Assembly: GCF_001723175.1 (NCBI RefSeq)
Contig: NC_064656.1
Location: 868,001 to 932,000, forward strand
Direction: 5' to 3'
From: Penicillium oxalicum
Taxonomy: Eukaryota > Ascomycota > Eurotiomycetes > Eurotiales > Aspergillaceae
Length of the DNA stretch: 64,000 nt
Shown piece by piece: positions 48,836-61,700 of this stretch. The notes below the pieces were generated by a model. That model did no database searches. It was not told where the DNA came from and worked only from the letters and a program-made list of their open reading frames with translations. A program made the position numbers and the translations under genes. Position 1 is the stretch's first letter, and every line of letters starts with the position of its first letter.

Positions 48836-50929
48836 TTTTGGAGTGACTTTAGTTTTCCCTCGTTATCAATTTGATTGGTGTTTGTTCCGATCCAGAAGCC
48901 GTTAAAAATTATCGTGATGCTTGAAACATCCACGGAAAATTCCAAGAAGTCATCTGATGACGGTTTCTACGGATGACCCGATTCAAAGCATGCTTATCTC
49001 AAAAGACTACGTAGGTCATTGATATACGAGACTGGCAGCTGTGTAGAAAAATGCCACAGGTACGGCTTCAAATAATTGGGGATTTTAAATGATGTCAAGT
49101 GAATTATGCCTAGTTCTGCCTGCACGCCCCGTCTCTCGAAAAGGAAGCATTCTGCGACGACGGATCCATGTGTACCAAATGTAGGCGAGGAAGATCATCA
49201 ATCCCATCCACTTCCCTGATCTATTGACTTATCGATGTAAATATAGCGGTCAGTCGGATGTAACGGAAAGCTGGCTAGGTGGAAAGCGTTAGGGCCTGGT
49301 AGGTTCCTCCTGTAACATGATGGAAGTCAGAGCGAGAGGAGCTGTGAGGTCTTGGTTGTGTTCTAAACTGATCAACATGGAGCTCGAGTTTGTATATCCT
49401 GACTACGCACGGGGAAGAAAGAGAGAAAGAAACGATCTTGATTGATGATCTACGAGGAGGCAGAACAGACACAGGAGAAAGGGAATGACAAAAAGAGAAA
49501 TCCTGCAGACAACCGCTAGATTATGGAAAGCCCTCTAGACAATCCCATAGTCACCACTAGGCCTGATCTCGAAAAGTATCTGAAGAGGGCAGACTCTCCC
49601 CCCCCCCCAAAATCTCAGAGGTCCTAGAGAAAGGTCTGGGACAGAGAGATCCTGGCCTGTCAAGCTGTGGTTGTCTAAATTATCAAGCAAAAATAAGGAG
49701 ATCTTACGTCTCTCAAAATGAATGAGCCTAGGGTGATTGATGCTCAGTATTATGAGAGTGAACAACTAGTGAGCCCGAATACAAGAGCTAGCAAAGAGAG
49801 ACGGACGGGAAGGAAATGAACCGCCATTCAATCAACGAGTAAGATTGAGTACAGCCCACCAGATAGTTGACTTGTGTCTGAAATATTTCGGACTTGATGA
49901 TTTTGATCACCGTTTTTCTGACATACAAGTGACCCTTTCCGTCTTAGGAGCTTCTCGACAACCCAGTTCGGCCTATTCAAAGGGGCAACTTGCTTCCTAC
50001 TTCGACCTGATTTAAATAGGAGTGGATATGTCAAAGGGAAATAAGCACTAACAAGCTTCGTCCAGCTCAGTTTAGAACTCAAAACTTGACTTATCAAGAT
50101 GAGTCACTCTCACACTGGGACCTAAAAAAAAACTCCCTACATATATACTGCCAATCAAGTACCTGGAGTAGATCGGTGCGCACCTCGCCTAAAAGCTTTA
50201 ATGCATGTGATTCATACCCAGTCAGTAGATGATACTCCATATTGCGTTTGAGGATCGAGTACTACTATTTCGGCCCCCATGCGACCCATTGATCGCGGCA
50301 CTTTGCATCCGTTTCACCAGACGCAGTCGCGGGTTATCCACTCGGGCTTGACGAATGACTTGGGCCCGCCCGCCGGCTCCCCGCATGCATAGATAGGTGT
50401 TGAAACTGGCAGTCTCGATGGTGATTGATTTCCAGGAAGAGATGGACGATACTGGTTGAAATAGACACTGATATGATTATCCGCAGAGGCCTCAATGAGA
50501 GAATAGAAATTTTTGTCCGACTCGTAGGCATTGGGAGTCAATCCGGCCGGTGACGCGGGGAGAGCGGAGGGGGAGGAGGAGAGGATTGGATATGGTTGAT
50601 CCTGTTCCCGCTAAATCCCCGAAAGGCCCTCAACACCATGAGAAGCAGAGGCGCGTCTAGTCTAGTTCAGTCGTAGTGTCCGGGGTGGGATGCTGACGAG
50701 AGGTGGGACAGGGTGGATTGTAGTCAGATTGAATACTACCCAGTGCATCTTACCCCTCATCAGCAAAGGAACTCAAAACTGGGATAGATTGAAGGGCATC
50801 GCATTGATCGCCACAAGATTGACTTCGTGCCCAGCATTTTACTTCGTGCCGACTTCTCTTCCTCTGCTTACCTCCCAGCTCACTCTCCCATCTTCAAGAA
50901 TCCGGTACTTTGAAAGACAGCGACCGATC
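48836..50929. other. 2.1-kb intergenic region before aldehyde dehydrogenase
   Basis: No exon supported. A C run occurs near 49600. The right end is the dehydrogenase promoter and leader. Confidence 0.5.
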
Positions 50930-52620
50930 ATGACGATCACTCAACAGCCCAAGATCACGTCGTTCGAGACACGGTTGTTCATTAACGGAGAGGTATCTCG
51001 TCCATTCTGGGAGACGGCGACCAAGCTCAATTCTAACCGATATTGAGTCCAGTTCAAAGATGCGTCCGATGGCGGAAAGTTTGATCTTCATTCCCCTGCG
51101 ACAGGAGAGAAATTTGCCGAAGGTAATAATACCCCAGGCGTCTGTTCGAAGCCTTTGGCCCCAGACAAGAAGCAATCCGGTGATCTTAATGTCTTCTTTT
51201 CCCCTCTTTTCTAGTCGCCGAAGCTAGCGCAGATGATGCAAACGCCGCCGTGGCAGCAGCGAAAGCTGCCTTCCCAGCTTGGTCCGCACTCGCCCCCGCG
51301 CGAAGAGGCTTATACTTGAAGAAGCTGGCCGATCTGATCATGGAGTCTCATGCCGAGCTGGCTGAGCTTGAGGCCATGTCGATGGGTCGCCCGGTGTCTC
51401 ATTATGTTGAGTCGTATGCTTCCGCCCAGGCTTTGAACCACTATGCGGAAAGCGGTTGCCAGGTGCTTGGAACTTCAAGTTTAAACAGCCCCGGATTTGT
51501 CAACATGACCCTACGACAACCATACGGAGTAGTCGGTGCCATTATTCCATGGAACGTGCCCGTGTACTTCCTGATCTCCAAGGCCGCCCCGGCATTGATT
51601 GCAGGGAACACGGTGGTTGTGAAGAGCAGTGAGAAAGCCCCCTTGACTGTGAGTCTCGAGTTAGCCCTAGTTCAGGTCAATGATTCAAAAGGCTGGTGCT
51701 GACGATTGTCCATTCGCTAGTCTGCCAAGGTTGCTACCTTGATCCAAAAGGCGGGCTTTCCCCCGGGAGTGTGGAACATTATCTCTGGCCATGGCCAAAT
51801 CTCGGGCAACGTCTTGTCACACCACATGGACATTCGCGTGATCAGTTTTACAGGATCAGGACGGACCGGCCGTCTCATTCAAGAAGCATCCGCCAAGTCC
51901 AACTTGAAGAACGTCATTCTTGAACTGGGAGGAAAGTCTCCTGCGATCATCTTCCCCGATGCCAACCTCGAAAAGGCAGTGCAGGAGACGAGACATAGCA
52001 TCCAGTTCAACAGTGGCCAAGTTTGCGTGGCAAACTCTCGCATCTACGTCCACGAGTCTATCGCCCCTCAATTCATTGAGCAGTTCCGAAAGAGCTTCTC
52101 TCAGATCAAGAGTGGCGACCCTCTGCTTCCAGAGACCAACCACGGCCCCCAGGCCGATGCCATTCAGTACAAGCAGGTGCAGTCGTACATCGAGGAGGGC
52201 AAAAAGGTTGGCAAGATGGTTTTGGGATCTGAACCATCTGAGCACACCAAGGGTTACTTCATTCAACCAACAGTCTTTGTTGAGACTCCGGAAGACTCCA
52301 AAATCATGAAGGAAGAGATCTTCGGCCCCGTGGTGAATATCAACACATTCACCGATGAGGATGATGTTATCGCCAGAGCAAACGACACCGAATATGGCCT
52401 CTACGCCTCGGTTTATACCAGGGATATCAGCCGTGCTTTGCGTGTTGCGAAAAGATTGGAATCCGGTAACGTGGGTGTCAACTGCACCAGCCCCACCGCT
52501 GCACCCGATATGCCGTTTGGTGGCTACAAGGCCAGTGGCACTGGTCGTGAAGGATGGACTGTGAGCATCGAGAATTACCTGGAAGTGAAGACTGTATTCA
52601 TCAAGATTGATGATCAGTGA
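50930..52620 (+). CDS. NAD(P)-dependent aldehyde dehydrogenase
   Basis: Four exons (50930-50992, 51053-51122, 51215-51648 and 51721-52620) give about 488 residues, the normal length of a class 1/2-like ALDH. The N-terminus reads FINGE joined to FKDASDGGKFDLHSPATGEK across the first intron. The nucleotide-binding part has IIPWNVPVYF and ISFTGSGRTGR. The general base is Glu257 in LELGGKS and the catalytic nucleophile is Cys291 in NSGQVCVANSR, with the usual 34-residue spacing. EEIFGPVV and MPFGGYKASG are present near the C-terminus. It oxidises an aldehyde to the acid. The natural substrate is not evident. No targeting peptide or peroxisomal tail is seen, so it is likely cytosolic. It is convergent with an amidohydrolase gene 183 bases away. 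Confidence 0.93.
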
Positions 52621-52803
52621 TTGCCTGGGTGTAGTAAGAGGGTAAAAGTCCATGAGTAGACCAGGTCGATTTTAACGTCAGTAGACGTAGATACCAAGCA
52701 TTGCTCAGTCCGCAGAAAAATCCGCTTCGAAACATCATTTGAAAATAATCGTACAGGCTGTTTGCCAGGAAAACTTTCTATGGTGAAGATATCGCCGACA
52801 GGA

Positions 52804-54125
52804 TCAAAGGCTGTATTCTGCTGTTTGCCCGAGGGAGTAGAGCTTGTTTGCATTATTGAACAGAATGTCTTTGGCAATGTTCTTGGCCTGCATGATATTG
52901 CAGTCACCGCATTGAACGTATTCAATCAGAATCTTTGTGCTTAATATGTCAGCGGCGCTCTTGATCGGCCTCTGAGTGTTTGACTGACCTTTTCCAATGC
53001 TTGTCGAAATTGCCGATTCGACAGCCAAAACGTCTCCGGATAAATTTGCCCACCCGTGCTCCAAAGAAGGCGATTAGTAGAGGCGATCTCTAAACTCTCC
53101 CGGAGGATTCTTTCTTGACCATCGCGGCTAATACAAGGAAAGACTTTGCTGAAATCAACGAAGACGACCGGGTATCGACTGGCGAGATAGCCTGCCTCCT
53201 TCGTGTATGGATAAGCTGCATGTAGCAGCACGACGGGTGAACCAGGGTACTCGCGAATGATTGGCTGGAGCAAGATAGGATTTTCCCTGCCGGGCCTTGT
53301 CTCGCTGCGGCCCATCTCGTCGGTAGTCAGTGCAGTCGAAAATTGGAGGGGCTTTACTGATAGCCCCCCATACCGAGAGGAATTGCGCTTCATAATCTGC
53401 AAGACCATCCAGTCAAGAACTAGCTTCTCCTCGAACTTGTAACCGTGCTTCTTGGAGCCCAAGTCCAGGATCCTGTGCAGAGCTGCAGTCAATGAAGCAT
53501 CGTCCGGCGATGTTGGAGCAACATCGAGACCACTTCGGGTACACACGTCTGTCTTGAAGGCGACAACGGCTGAGTCGCTCATGGCAAGCTCAATCGCATC
53601 AAGAAATTTAGTGCGAAACAGACTCCATACACTTTCTTCCGATCTGCGATCCTCGTTCATGATGTCGCTGAGCACAGACTCTGCGATGGTCTCAATGCAA
53701 ACTATGATTTTCATGGGCGAGGGAGCAAAGCGGTCGTGCCATTCACGCGATTGAACCAGACCATCTCCATCTGAGTAAGTCCCATCTACGAGAGGATCAC
53801 TCAAAAGGAGCATGTGCGTGCCGTGAAGACTGCGCCGCAGCATCCCGTTGTAGTCCTCTTTGAGATACTGAGTGCGTGCGGCGACCACATCCTCCCATGT
53901 GGAACACAAAGTTCCATACAGCTCGCCGAGTTGATTGATAGCGCGCTGGGATGGCAGAGAAGCATGGGAAGTTTCCAGGCGATGCGCCCAGCTCTCGATC
54001 AAGACACACTCTACCGGGTAATTGCTTTCATGACTTGCGGAATAGCGATTTGGTATGTGGTGTGCATGATGGTCAATATGCGGATGGTGACGGATGAAGT
54101 TTTTCAAGGGTAAGAGAGGATCCAT
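52804..54125 (-). CDS. FluG N-terminal-like amidohydrolase
   Basis: Two exons on the minus strand (54125-52989 and 52932-52804) give about 421 residues. The start holds the metal-binding HxH (DHHAHH, residues 18-23). Near the end LLWSTGGQIYPETFWLS matches the conserved block of the amidohydrolase half of FluG/nodulin-type proteins, and the last exon reads ILIEYVQCGD...AKDILFNNANKLYSLG, the usual helical end. The glutamine-synthetase-like half of FluG is absent. The reaction is unknown: family members hydrolyse amide, nitrile-derived or lactone bonds, or decarboxylate. The second-exon acceptor is ACAAAG, a rare type chosen because it is in phase and restores the C-terminal motif. The alternative TTAAG site leads to an early stop. 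Confidence 0.82.
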
Positions 54126-54919
54126 CGTGACTGATCAATGTAGCCAACCGAAGGCCAAATTTGCTCCTTGAGACTTGCTCCCTAGTGTTCAGGATTTCTA
54201 ATCTGGAAGTTTTCACGACTTAAAACCAACCGCGCCTTGAAGCCTCAGCAAGTGGGGACAGAGGGCAGACTCTGCGACGCGAGTCAGATTGCGGCCGGAA
54301 TAAAAGTTTGATCGCGAGGTAACAAAACACAATCTTGCCCACTTCTCAGCTTGTGAAAATAATTGTTATCTCATCCAGAACACCCGAGTCCAATCTTTAT
54401 TGGGTGTAGGCTCTTTCGAGGGCAAATAAAGGAGGAACAGAAACGCGTCGGGAGGCGAGGAAGAAACATGTGCAACCTGTAGATCAGGTGATTGAACCCT
54501 GATTTCTGGCCAGCAACTTTCTTTTTTGTTGTATGTACAAATTCCTCGTGGATTGATTGAAAGATGGCCCTACAGTGTATTCTCAGCGGAATTTTGGGCC
54601 CAAACCTGAAAATCCTTTCAGAGCCACGAACTGGTTGTTTGCCCATTAGCTGAAAAAAAACAGAGTCAAAGTGTTGGCTACAAGGAGAAATAGAGCTCGC
54701 TCTCCGAACAGGGAATTCAACACATTATCTTCAGAGACCAGAGGTAAAATTCAAAAAGAGAGGGGGTGTAACAGTACAGAATCGGGAGAGAAGGTAATGA
54801 AAAGATAAGACGACGAAAAGGACGAATGTCTTCAACAAAAAAGCATAGTCGCTGTGTGCTTGCAATAGCCATTTAACACCAACCAACACCTGAAATCCTG
54901 GAGACATGAGCCGAATTGT
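54126..54919. other. Intergenic region upstream of the amidohydrolase
   Basis: Promoter of the amidohydrolase (-) and 3' flank of the next minus-strand gene. No further element recognised. Confidence 0.55.
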
Positions 54920-55630
54920 TCAGCAGTGAGACTTTCGTGATTCCCACCAGCTCTTCTCACTTGCAAGCATCTCCTCCCGCTGCCGATTGCTGAACGCACG
55001 TAATTGTCTCTCCTCGCCCACGAGGCGCACGCGTTCCCGACCCCGATGGGGGAAGCGCTCAGTTGTGCAGTACGCTAATGCTAGTTCAATCATCCCGAGA
55101 ACAAGATAGGCGATCGGTATAAGAATGAAAATGGCTATTCCGACGCATTCTGGGCCATGCTTATCCAGAAGATCGAGTACATCAATGGACTTGAGGTATG
55201 TCAAGATGTTGGTGGCAGAGGTTTTGGGTAATTGATGAGCATCTTCAGATGACGATACCCCCTCCGTGTGTTCATTGTTGTCGCGTACTGAGAAGGCGAT
55301 TGATTTCCCAAAAACTGCTCCATAATGATCGCGAAAGGCGCGGTCGCGCGCGTTATCTGAGTCGGCTTCGTGACTGGATGACGCAGAATAATGAGCCGAA
55401 TGCTCCGTCACCACGGGCGATTTTGATTCATGGCGCAGCGAACGGATATAGTCGAGAAAGGCGGGCTTCCTCTCATGAAATCGTTCGGAGGGTGATTGCC
55501 CGGTTGCAGAGTCGCCGTTGCTGGATTGAATGGCCGAGGTCTCGCTGGGCGACACGGGTAGAGAAGGCAGCGCGGCACTGACACTGGCGTATATCAGTGT
55601 CGCTGCAAGGGCACTGGGTATTAATTTCAT
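54920..55630 (-). CDS. Unknown secretory-pathway protein with one membrane helix
   Basis: A single exon of 236 residues. The N-terminus is a clear signal peptide (SALAATLIYASVSAA). A Ser/Asp/Glu/His-rich luminal segment follows (residues about 20-150). A hydrophobic helix around residues 165-187 (CVGIAIFILIPIAYLVLGMIELALAY) precedes a basic, Arg/Glu-rich cytosolic tail ending SWWESRKSHC. The topology suggests a type I membrane protein. I do not recognise a family. Codon phase and ATG context look genuine, and no intron is needed. Position between the amidohydrolase and the FAD oxidoreductase on the same strand does not by itself suggest a function. Confidence 0.7.
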   Translation of the reverse strand: MKLIPSALAATLIYASVSAALPSLPVSPSETSAIQSSNGDSATGQSPSERFHERKPAFLDYIRSLRHESKSPVVTEHSAHYSASSSHEADSDNARDRAFRDHYGAVFGKSIAFSVRDNNEHTEGVSSSEDAHQLPKTSATNILTYLKSIDVLDLLDKHGPECVGIAIFILIPIAYLVLGMIELALAYCTTERFPHRGRERVRLVGEERQLRAFSNRQREEMLASEKSWWESRKSHC

Positions 55631-56678
55631 GGTGTTGTCTTGCTTCGAGACTGGGTTTGAGATGAGCTTAGTCGACCACGCGAGCTGAAATTTAGAACGG
55701 TGGATGTAACAATATTTTCTTTTCTCTGAACACTGTTCAAGTGTCGGGCAGACGGAAACCTATATAGAAGACAGGGGCAGACATGTCGATCCATCAGGAC
55801 CTAAGTGGTTTCCGTTCGCAACTGCTGGACGCACCAGCTCTTGTTCAGAGTCTGTTTCCTCTCGGAGCAGTTTGGGATGCTTCATCGCCAGCGGTGCGAC
55901 CATGTGGTGGGCTCTGCGGACGCTGATTGGTCCTCGTGGTACCAGGAGCCGCATTAAGCATTAGATATGCACGAGAAGACATGAGGGCGTCGAGGGGTCG
56001 TGGGGATTCACGGGGGTTAATGTTTCCAAAGTCGCGCAAAAATAGGAAGATGAGGAGAAAGAGATCTTTGGTTCGTGGGTACTCTGAAGTGTGATCACCA
56101 AGGGCCGAAAGATGAAGACCTCGAGTTACGAAGTTGAATCTTGTGTTGAAACGAACACGAGACGGGCGAATGCGAAGGTGGATACTTTGATCGTCTCGGC
56201 CAGGGTGCACGACCCTTGAGACTGGACCAGGCCGTCCAGAGAATGTCGATTTCTCATGCACTGCTGGAGCGGGGCCTACCTTACCTGACTCTTCACGAGT
56301 CATGTATGTGAACAGGGCAAATAGGAGGTAGGTGTCGTCTTCTGCATAGGGGTGGGTGGACCCAAATCGTCGCCCGTTCACCTTTAGATTGAGGTCCCTG
56401 TTGAACTTCTCCTTACCCACGGAAATGAATCATCTTGGGAATAAGTAAATCTCGTGCGCTAGCTAACTATGCTGGTACCTTTGAAGAGTTTCATCTGGCT
56501 GCAGTTTACGGAAGCCTCAATGGAATCAACTGCCACCTAGGAGCATATCGAGAAATGGTATCATGGTGGTTGATATTATACAATGTAACCCCGGCAGCTG
56601 CATCACCGGGTTCGACAAGTAACATATAGTTTTTTTTATGTTTCTTCAGAGAGGGTGAACTCATTGGTGTTGGAGCTT
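55631..56678. other. Intergenic region
   Basis: Between two minus-strand genes. The 191-codon minus frame at 55845-56420 lacks an ATG start and known motifs. No gene is supported. Confidence 0.5.
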
Positions 56679-58793
56679 TTAGACAGGACATAGTCGTCCG
56701 TTTTGATCGGGGAGACCGTCCAAACTCTTCAAGGTCCAGTGCTCACTGCCAACGCCGGTCGGGGCATAGAAAAGACCGGTCGGGTCGTACCGCTGCTTCA
56801 ATTTGTACAACCGTCCATAGTTGGAGCCATAGAACGATTGCTGGAAGTTGGGCTCCAGAATATTCGACTCGGACATATATGCACCAGATTCGGGACAGGT
56901 CTTGCGCCACTGGCTCATGATGTTATCAGTGAAGTCCTGCATGGAGGCCAGAATCTCAGCATTGGTGGCGCTATTATCCCACGAAGTGGAGGTGATGGCA
57001 TGCATGAGGCTGTTACGGAAAGCGGGGTTGGCAGAGTTGGATGGATATCCCTCTGGAAGTTCAGCCTTCATGTTGAAGGCCAGAAGAGCGTATCCAGCAG
57101 AAATAGTTGAGCGGAGGGTTTCAAAGGTGGTGTTGAATAGGGACTCATCTTCAAAGTTGGCGCGAGGGAAGAGACGAGAACCGGTCAGCATGCTGGTGCT
57201 ACCGACAATCTCAAGAGGGAAGCCTGCATCCCAGGCGTCGTAGAAGTTGTCGTAGTACTTCGAGTTGGGCGAGATGTCGATGCCCAGAGCCTTGAGATCA
57301 TCGAACCAGGGCTGGACCAAGGTGTTGAATTGCTCCAGAGTGTGGTTGACAGCAAAGAAGGGGTTCATCAAGAACGTGAACTGTTCAGCTCCAGTGGGAA
57401 GAACCCAGAAATACGCATAGGTACCAGCATCCGCGTTGGCCGGGAACCGCTTCATATAAGAGCGCACTGCTGACCAGAAGGCATCCACGGAGACCTTGGG
57501 ACCGGTGGAGAAGCTGAAGGTGGACAGAGTGACGCCCACCTTGGGGTAGACGCGAGAAATGACAGAAGTGACAATTCCAAAGGTACCTGAGCGAGTGCCG
57601 TAATGTTAGATTAGGACGCATCAAGAGAAATGGGTGGGGGTGTTCTCCGGAACTTACCACCACCGCCACCACGGAGAGCCCAGAACAGGTCCGGGTTGCT
57701 CTGCTCAGTGACTGTCACAAAGCGACCGCTGGCAAGGACAACTTCCATGGCCAAGACCTGATCAGCAGCCAGGCCGTAAATACTGGACAGGGGCGAGTGA
57801 CCACCACCGAGGAAATAGCCACCAGCAACACCAACGGTCTGTGTGATAAGACAAACAGGTAAGTTTCCATGCACTACAGAATGATTTCGGCAAAGAATTC
57901 ACTCACCTTGCCCTCGCCACCGACAGCGGTGAAACCAAGCTCATTGGCCTTCTCATAGATCTCGGAAGCTTGCACACCAGCGCCCATCTTGACGGCAGGA
58001 CCCTGTAACCAGAAGCGCTGTAGTTGGGAATGTATTCAATCTCCTTCATGTTATGAGTCCAGAGGCCAAGGGCACCGGCACCAGTTGACTTGCCATTGAA
58101 GTCATGACCGGTGTTCTTGACCACCAAGCGAAGATTGGCGATACGGGCAAAATTGACAGCTAATTGAATCTGAGCTACGTTGCTCACATTGACGACGTAG
58201 CTAGAGTAGCCGCCAAGAGTGCAATCTCCGGTGCCATTCTTGTTTGGTAAACAGGTACGACCCTCGAAGAGAGGCCACATCACCGAAGCCGGATCCTCAG
58301 CACTAGAATCACTTCAGTCAGACAACGCTCCGAGTAACGATAGGAAAGGTGAAGGTTGGGATCCTTACTGGATGTGAGAGTTGGTCCAGTTGTTGGCCAC
58401 AAAGTCGCACTCATTGGCGTCATATTCGGACCAGGAGGGGTAACAAGCCGCAGCAAGAGGAACTGTTTTGATCAGTGCGCCTCCGAGCACTGCGTCAAAT
58501 AGAGACCACACCCACTTGCCAGGCCAGAGGAAGTCGCCTGGAAGGGCTTTGCATCCCCAATAGCCTCGAGCAACGAGGGAGGAGTTGTCACTGTCACCAA
58601 ATTGGAAATAGCTGGACTGATTCTGGTCCAACTGGGCCAGCGCTTGCTCAGTCAACTGAAGGGTCTCACTGGGGAAGTATGGAGTACCAGCATCGGAAAT
58701 CGATGAGACCTCGTCCGCAAGAAGGCCATTGGCAGAGCCCGAAAGCGTCAGAGCACCGAGCAGGGAGCCTGCCAATATGTTTCGTAGGGTCAT
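56679..58793 (-). CDS. Secreted FAD-linked oxidoreductase (VAO/BBE type) with apparent frameshift
   Basis: Minus-strand exons are 58793-58369, 58302-57907 (with a frame slip at 58001-58003), 57838-57658 and 57586-56679. Allowing one added G gives about 636 residues. A signal peptide ([17 protein letters not shown]) starts the protein. The FAD-binding PCMH domain shows VVKNTGHDF with the expected flavin-linking His, [20 protein letters not shown] and [11 protein letters not shown]. The second flavin-linking Cys of bicovalent enzymes is absent (GGEGKTVG). The BBE tail has [18 protein letters not shown]. Such enzymes oxidise sugars, alcohols or secondary-metabolite intermediates using oxygen. 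The substrate is unknown. In the second exon, NYSASGYR is in one frame and [11 protein letters not shown] in the next. The split falls in a GGG run, and no intron can explain it. ATG 58793 is the first ATG in frame. Confidence 0.85.
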
Positions 58794-61700
58794 GATTGCG
58801 ACACACACTTTGCTCGTCAGGTTAGAAAAAGGATCTCTGCTGCAAAGACAGATTGGAGGCCAGAGGTCAACACGCGCGGTATGACTCTTTTCAAGACTTC
58901 CGATCGAGTACTAGACGATACTCGACTGAAAAGCCAATCGCGTTGCAAGAGTGAAATGACGCGAAAAGGGCGGCTTTTTAATCGCAGTTTTTTGACTCTG
59001 GGACTCGCGCAAAAGACCATCGCACGATCCGCTTATCAACATTGTAGTAACCACCAGGGGGCCGACCCAAAAAACCAATGATTGAACTCATGAATAATGC
59101 ACGATCCCAGGGGACAAGATGGCGGGACATCGGCAATTCCCATGCGCAGAGGCCAGCCGGTCCATCTGGATTGGCTCGGGGCTTGACAATCGCGCGAAAA
59201 GAAATTGCCATTACTCGGGGACACTAGAGCGAAGCCCTGAATGGGCTCCGCTGCGACTCGGCCACGCTCCACTTTAATCATCCCAACGTGGATAGCTTCC
59301 TGCTCATGGCTTTCTCGAGGCAAATTTCCTCCACTCTGGGTGCATCCACTCGCCCAATTTGGAACTCTTTGCGGGTAGTCCGATCTTCCGCGTCGTGGCG
59401 ATAATTGGATTTAGTGACAGATTCATCCTATCGTTTCGTTGACGGGGTTCGCGATTTCGGTCGAATGGCCACGTTTGTGCGACTAAACTATTGTCTTTTA
59501 GCGCGAGCCTTGGTCGAGCAGTGCACCAGTGGAGATGATCGCGATGCTCGATAGTTCCTTGTGTGGGCTTTTCTGCGGCAGGAAAAGAGCCCTTCATTGG
59601 AAGTGTTTGCGTCTTTTTGAAAGATTCCCAATGCTCTGGACTAGACATGGATATTGTCTCAGTGTTCGGTGGTCCGAGTGAGTTCAAAAGGTGGGTCGAT
59701 CGAGTCTACCAACTTCAACGCCTGCCGGTGCTGTGAGGCTAGCCTTCTGTGTCGGTCTTCGGTAGCGTGAAGGCGCAGTTTAAAAAAATGGAGTCTGCTA
59801 CAAAGCCGACAGAACGAGCAGGCGTGCAAACTACAGACACCTTTCACTTTGGAACTTGCTTGTCGATTGGTCCTCACGTGAGGGCAGGCTGGTTGCAAAG
59901 CTGAGGATGAGGGGAGCTTCGACCTTCTTCTTTCCCCCCACGAGAAAACGGCATCACGATTCACTTGTTCGATTTAGCTGGTTGGTTAATGAATGATAGG
60001 AGGGCTAAGTCTAGACATTCAGCATGGAGAAGATCGAGATGGCTCATCTTTTGCGCCCCGGACCGGCGTACACGTACACTGTACGGTACTTCGCACCGAT
60101 CGCACGTGGCTACATGCATCAGATGAGGGCCTAGCTTCAATCGCTCCGGGCACTTGGATTCCGAATGAACTGACTGAGTTGCATATCCTCACGAAGCTAG
60201 TTTGAGTCCCACGTGTTTCTGTCTCCTTGCAGACGTCGGGTCGGTTGGAAGACACGATACATAGTCATAATTGCTAGTCAAACCAAGTTCTCGAAGCGAA
60301 GGATGCAGGAGTTGTTTGGCTAATTTCATCGTTTCCGCCCTGAGTTGCAGCCACGGTAACAAAAAAAAAAAGTGGACCCGATCGTTCTTCATACGCTGGC
60401 ACCTCTTCTGCCGTCCGTCTTTTGACAGCTTGTCATTTGTGCAACTGGTACATAAGCTGACGAGGTGACCACAAGAATCCACCGGCTCCACCCGTCGCTC
60501 AACCGAATCGGCCGGATTGACACAGATCTTGAAACGCTTAGACCAGAAGCAGAGACCTCCGATTGTCCGAGTCAGGGACCTGATCCTGCAATTCTTTTGA
60601 AGCATGGTCTGTTTGGGAGAATATTTCCTGCCGTCGGTCTCTCTGGCATCGGCACCGCTATCGCAAAGACTAGCGTGCTCGAGCACTGCGTGAGAAGTGG
60701 AAGTGAAGGACCTTTTGTGTGGGCTTTGGGAAGATTTGCCGGAGGAGACTGCCGGTGGCGGCGTCCTGCCAGGATCGCTTCCAGTCGAGGGCTTTTTCCC
60801 TGACATTTGCTTAGCAGCAAGCCAGGAGAGATGCCTGGCCCAGGTTCTGACGAACATTCCACGTCCACTAATAATGAGCTATCATGTCAGAGAAAACCCA
60901 CTTTTGTGTCAACTGTGGCTCGTGGCTGACGGCTGGCCGGCAGGGCTGCCAACCGCCGAACGTCTTGTCAAAAAGAATAAAAAAAGAATAAAAAAAGGCA
61001 AACAGAAATACCCTCACATACTCCAGCACTGCACTATTCTAATGACCACGAGTACACAATACGATGGATCATCGTGTTATTTTTGCAAAAATTACCACAA
61101 AGGTAAATGCCGCTCGGCTCTTCGGCCGGAGTATGACATGATAATATCGACGCCTCATTCACTAGTTCTTGATCCTGGCAGAGACAACTTCAACCTCAAA
61201 CGGCCCCGTTTGGGCAATGGTCAAGGTCTCACTGAAGCCGAATTGGGTCATTGTTCTTGGCGGAGCGACATCCGGCTCAAATGAATTTCCTGAAGTGCGT
61301 TCGTTTTATTCAATGTCCACTGTTGCGATTCAGCTCTCGTGGCAAATCATGAGCCTAGATCTGTCCTCTGGGTCAATTCGTCTGACATGCATCAAGGCAT
61401 GGTCAATGTCTGGGAATCACCAGATGTTGATCTCTACTACATACGGAGATTTTCTAAATTTGAGTTGCGATCGCTGTCTCAGATACACATGTGTCGTCGA
61501 TGTTGGACAGGCAGGCATCTCCGCAATGCTACCACTATACCCACAATCGAATTCTTCTCTCTTTATTCTCCGCGCAGTAGAAATTGGTTTTTTTGAACCG
61601 TCACTCGGGCTCTGGCCGTTCCATGTTGAATGCATTTGGTCTATCAAAATCCAAGCCGACGGCCTGAATGGCATGTTTTCCTTTCCTGAGTATTTTATCT

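Noticed and set aside
55845..56420. 191-codon minus frame
   Set aside because: No ATG at its beginning and no domain. Lies in a normal intergenic gap.
50000..59000. A secondary-metabolite cluster around the FAD oxidoreductase
   Set aside because: No polyketide, peptide or terpene backbone enzyme and no cytochrome P450 or methyltransferase nearby.
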